This document shows, piece after piece, positions 5,820 to 7,094 of a DNA stretch of 7,094 nt (position 1 is the stretch's first letter; every line of letters begins with the position of its first letter). The stretch lies in assembly GCA_017508505.1 (NCBI GenBank), contig JAFVYT010000133.1, positions 1 through 7,094 of the forward strand, read 5' to 3'. A program made the translations under genes and the position numbers. The DNA comes from Clostridia bacterium (lineage in GTDB: Bacteria; Bacillota_A; Clostridia; Oscillospirales; SIG627). Below the pieces are notes generated by a model. It was not told where the DNA came from. It did not search any database and was given only the letters and a program-made list of their open reading frames with translations.

Positions 5820-5826
5820 CCTCCTT
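5820..5826 (-). promoter_or_regulatory. strong ribosome binding site of darA
   Basis: AAGGAGG on the - strand lies 8 bases before ATG 5811, a near-consensus anti-16S match. It supports that start over the next ATG two codons later. Confidence 0.85.
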
Positions 5827-5865
5827 GTTTTATCATAGGATTCTCTGATCCCATACTCTGATTTT

Positions 5866-5894
5866 ATTGTAGCACAAACGGAGTGTATTGTCAA
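5866..5894 (-). promoter_or_regulatory. sigma-A promoter of darA-holB
   Basis: On the - strand, a perfect TTGACA (5894-5889) and TACAAT (5871-5866) are 17 bases apart. TGC before the -10 box gives an extended -10. It is the best promoter in the window; the predicted transcription start is near 5859, giving a leader of about 48 bases. Confidence 0.87.
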
Positions 5895-5924
5895 AATAAA
5901 TGTTACGTTTTTTTGAATTTTTTG

Positions 5925-5957
5925 AAAAAATCCCGCAAAGATATCTTCTTTGCGGGA
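5925..5957 (-). terminator. intrinsic terminator of the AEC permease gene
   Basis: On the - strand, TCCCGCAAAG (5957-5948) pairs with CTTTGCGGGA (5940-5931), a 10-bp GC-containing stem with a 7-base loop. Six T residues follow (5930-5925). It begins 7 bases after the permease stop and isolates it from darA-holB. Confidence 0.92.
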
Positions 5958-5964
5958 AGCGGCC

Positions 5965-6954
5965 TCATCCGAAGATTCCTGCCATTCGTAAAAGAAGCGT
6001 GGAGAGAAAGACCGTTGCGGTGCTGGCTACGGTGGACCACACGACGATCTGACCGGCCAATTCCACGTCTCCTCCCATTTCCTGCGTCATTGGGACGGAG
6101 GATACGGCAACAGGGGTTGCAAATACGGCGATCAATACCGCAAACTGAGCGGCGGTGAAGGCGTCACGAAAGAAAAGAAAGGCGGCACCGAGGGCAAGAG
6201 TCGGTACAATGAGGGTGCGCATCGCCGTTCCGAAAACCAATTCCTTTTTCATTTCCGAAACTGCGGAAAATTCAAACTGTGCACCCAGAACGATGAGGGA
6301 AAGGGGCGTCGCAAGGGAGGAAAGGGATTTCAAAACGCTCATCAGCGGCGTGATTTGACCCAGACGGAACCCGAAGCCGATCCTTTCGAGGACCGAGCGA
6401 ATCAACACGCAGATCAGCCCAAGGGCGATGCCTCGAATCAAGGGATTGGCAAGGATATCGCGGCCCAGCTTTTTGAAGTCAAGCCTTGCGCCGTCCCTCT
6501 GAAACAGAGAAAGACTTAGAACCGCGAGGACGTTAAACAGGGGAATCACAACGGCAGAAAGCAGCGCCGCGGCGCGTACCCCCTCGTCCCCGCATAGGGA
6601 CTGAGCAAGGGCGACGCCGATCAGAGCGTTGTTGGAGCGAAAGCTCGCCTGCAGCAAAACGCCTCTTCGCTCGGCCCTTTCCGTAATAAGGCTCGTTAAG
6701 GGAATCGAAACGGCAAAAACAAGAAGCACCGTTACGGCGGAAAGGAGGATGTAGGCGTAGGATTGCCCTTGGAACGACTCCATATTGTAGATGTTCAAGA
6801 AGAGCATCGCAGGTAAGAACACACGGAAATTCAGCTTGTTTAAGGGAGCGACCATCTCCTTCGGCAAAAGTCCGGTTTTTTTCAAAAAGTATCCGAGGAT
6901 CACCGTCAGGATTACGGGGGATATGGTCGTAAGGGAAAAGAGAAAAGCGTCCAT
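5965..6954 (-). CDS. AEC-family (auxin efflux carrier-like) membrane permease
   Basis: This is an integral membrane transporter of the AEC family (TC 2.A.69), whose bacterial members are secondary carriers for organic acids such as malate or malonate, though many substrates are unknown. The 329-aa protein has about ten hydrophobic segments, roughly at 7-24, 37-56, 67-90, 104-121, 125-151, 170-190, 203-226, 240-262, 267-287 and 299-325, in the five-plus-five arrangement of the family. Family signatures include the N-terminal GYFLKKTGLLP, LNKLNFRVFLPAMLF, the FRSNNALIGVAL motif at about 105-116 before the unwound helix region, SLATPLSLIVLG (about 213-224) and the ATPVAVSSVPMTQEMGG segment (279-295). 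The ATG at 6954 has AAAAGGAAG (6972-6964) 9 bases upstream. It has its own promoter and terminator, so it is monocistronic. No neighbouring enzyme suggests a substrate. Confidence 0.92.
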   Translation of the reverse strand: MDAFLFSLTTISPVILTVILGYFLKKTGLLPKEMVAPLNKLNFRVFLPAMLFLNIYNMESFQGQSYAYILLSAVTVLLVFAVSIPLTSLITERAERRGVLLQASFRSNNALIGVALAQSLCGDEGVRAAALLSAVVIPLFNVLAVLSLSLFQRDGARLDFKKLGRDILANPLIRGIALGLICVLIRSVLERIGFGFRLGQITPLMSVLKSLSSLATPLSLIVLGAQFEFSAVSEMKKELVFGTAMRTLIVPTLALGAAFLFFRDAFTAAQFAVLIAVFATPVAVSSVPMTQEMGGDVELAGQIVVWSTVASTATVFLSTLLLRMAGIFG

Positions 6955-6999
6955 GTTTTTTTACTTCCTTTTGGTCAAATCCGAAAAATAACTGGGATC

Positions 7000-7027
7000 A
7001 TTATATCATAATAATCCGTCCTTGCAA
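7000..7027 (-). promoter_or_regulatory. sigma-A promoter of the AEC permease gene
   Basis: On the - strand, TTGCAA (7027-7022) and a perfect TATAAT (7005-7000) are 16 bases apart. The leader would be about 40 bases. The -35 box follows the right-edge terminator hairpin directly. Confidence 0.72.
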
Positions 7028-7030
7028 GAG

Positions 7031-7065
7031 AAAAAAGCAGGCAAATCGGAATTTGCCTGCTTTTT
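7031..7065. terminator. bidirectional intrinsic terminator at right edge
   Basis: GCAGGCAAAT (7037-7046) pairs perfectly with ATTTGCCTGC (7051-7060) around a CGGA loop. It is flanked by A6 on the left and T5 on the right, so it can act on either strand. Because the downstream gene on the - strand (the AEC permease) has its own promoter just after it, it most likely ends a - strand gene lying to the right of the window. Confidence 0.82.
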
Positions 7066-7094
7066 CGCCGGATATGAATTATTCGCTTCTGAGC

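Noticed and set aside
5895..5930. Runs of T and A between the darA promoter and the permease terminator, considered as a regulatory or curved-DNA element
   Set aside because: The A run is explained by the terminator tail, and the rest is short AT-rich spacer that could act as an UP element but shows no specific motif.
7079..7093. Possible last codons (LRS-E, then TAA) of a - strand gene entering from the right edge
   Set aside because: Only four codons are visible, far too few to support a gene, although the terminator at 7031-7065 would suit one.
1..7094. Defence system, mobile element, CRISPR array or biosynthetic cluster
   Set aside because: No repeats, transposase, integrase, toxin-antitoxin or nuclease genes were found; all recognisable genes are housekeeping or transport functions.

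Overview
The window is a piece of bacterial chromosome, most likely from an anaerobic Firmicute of the class Clostridia. The basis is a clostridial-type 2[4Fe-4S] ferredoxin of 57 residues, a RicT/YaaT (PSP1-family) protein, a DarA/YaaQ (PstA) cyclic-di-AMP receptor next to holB, consensus sigma-A promoters with AGGAGG-type ribosome binding sites, and T-tailed intrinsic terminators. Base composition is roughly balanced by eye. The genus cannot be named from sequence alone; an uncultured gut-type Oscillospirales or Christensenellales relative is a guess.

Layout. On the + strand (1-1569) lies the 3' part of a zinc-dependent N-acetylmuramoyl-L-alanine amidase. It is followed after one base by a small membrane protein of unknown function, and the pair ends at a terminator hairpin overlapping the last codons. 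Everything else is on the - strand and runs towards it. Reading from right to left: an AEC-family permease with its own promoter and terminator (7027-5925); then darA/yaaQ (5811-5488) and holB (5484-4492), 3 bp apart behind a near-perfect promoter; then murA (4311-3010) and ricT (2993-1893), 16 bp apart behind a second strong promoter; then a ferredoxin gene (1806-1633) with its own promoter and terminator. The two terminators between 1548 and 1626 separate the convergent blocks. A hairpin at 7031-7065 closes the right edge. No intergenic stretch exceeds 300 bases, and I see no tRNA, rRNA, CRISPR, insertion sequence or phage gene.

How the genes fit together. darA-holB-ricT is the core of the Bacillus tmk-yaaQ-yaaR-holB-yaaT-yabA neighbourhood. 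Here it lacks yaaR between darA and holB, and murA is inserted between holB and ricT. The block joins second-messenger sensing (c-di-AMP), the replication clamp loader (delta prime), the first committed step of peptidoglycan synthesis (MurA) and an RNA-maturation/development factor (RicT). The amidase at the left also acts on the cell wall. This is mostly housekeeping chromosome. I found no convincing new multi-gene system; the points worth checking are the rearranged cluster, an unusual RicT (basic tail and extra cysteines) next to a ferredoxin, substitutions at c-di-AMP-site positions of DarA, and the unidentified membrane protein coupled to the amidase.
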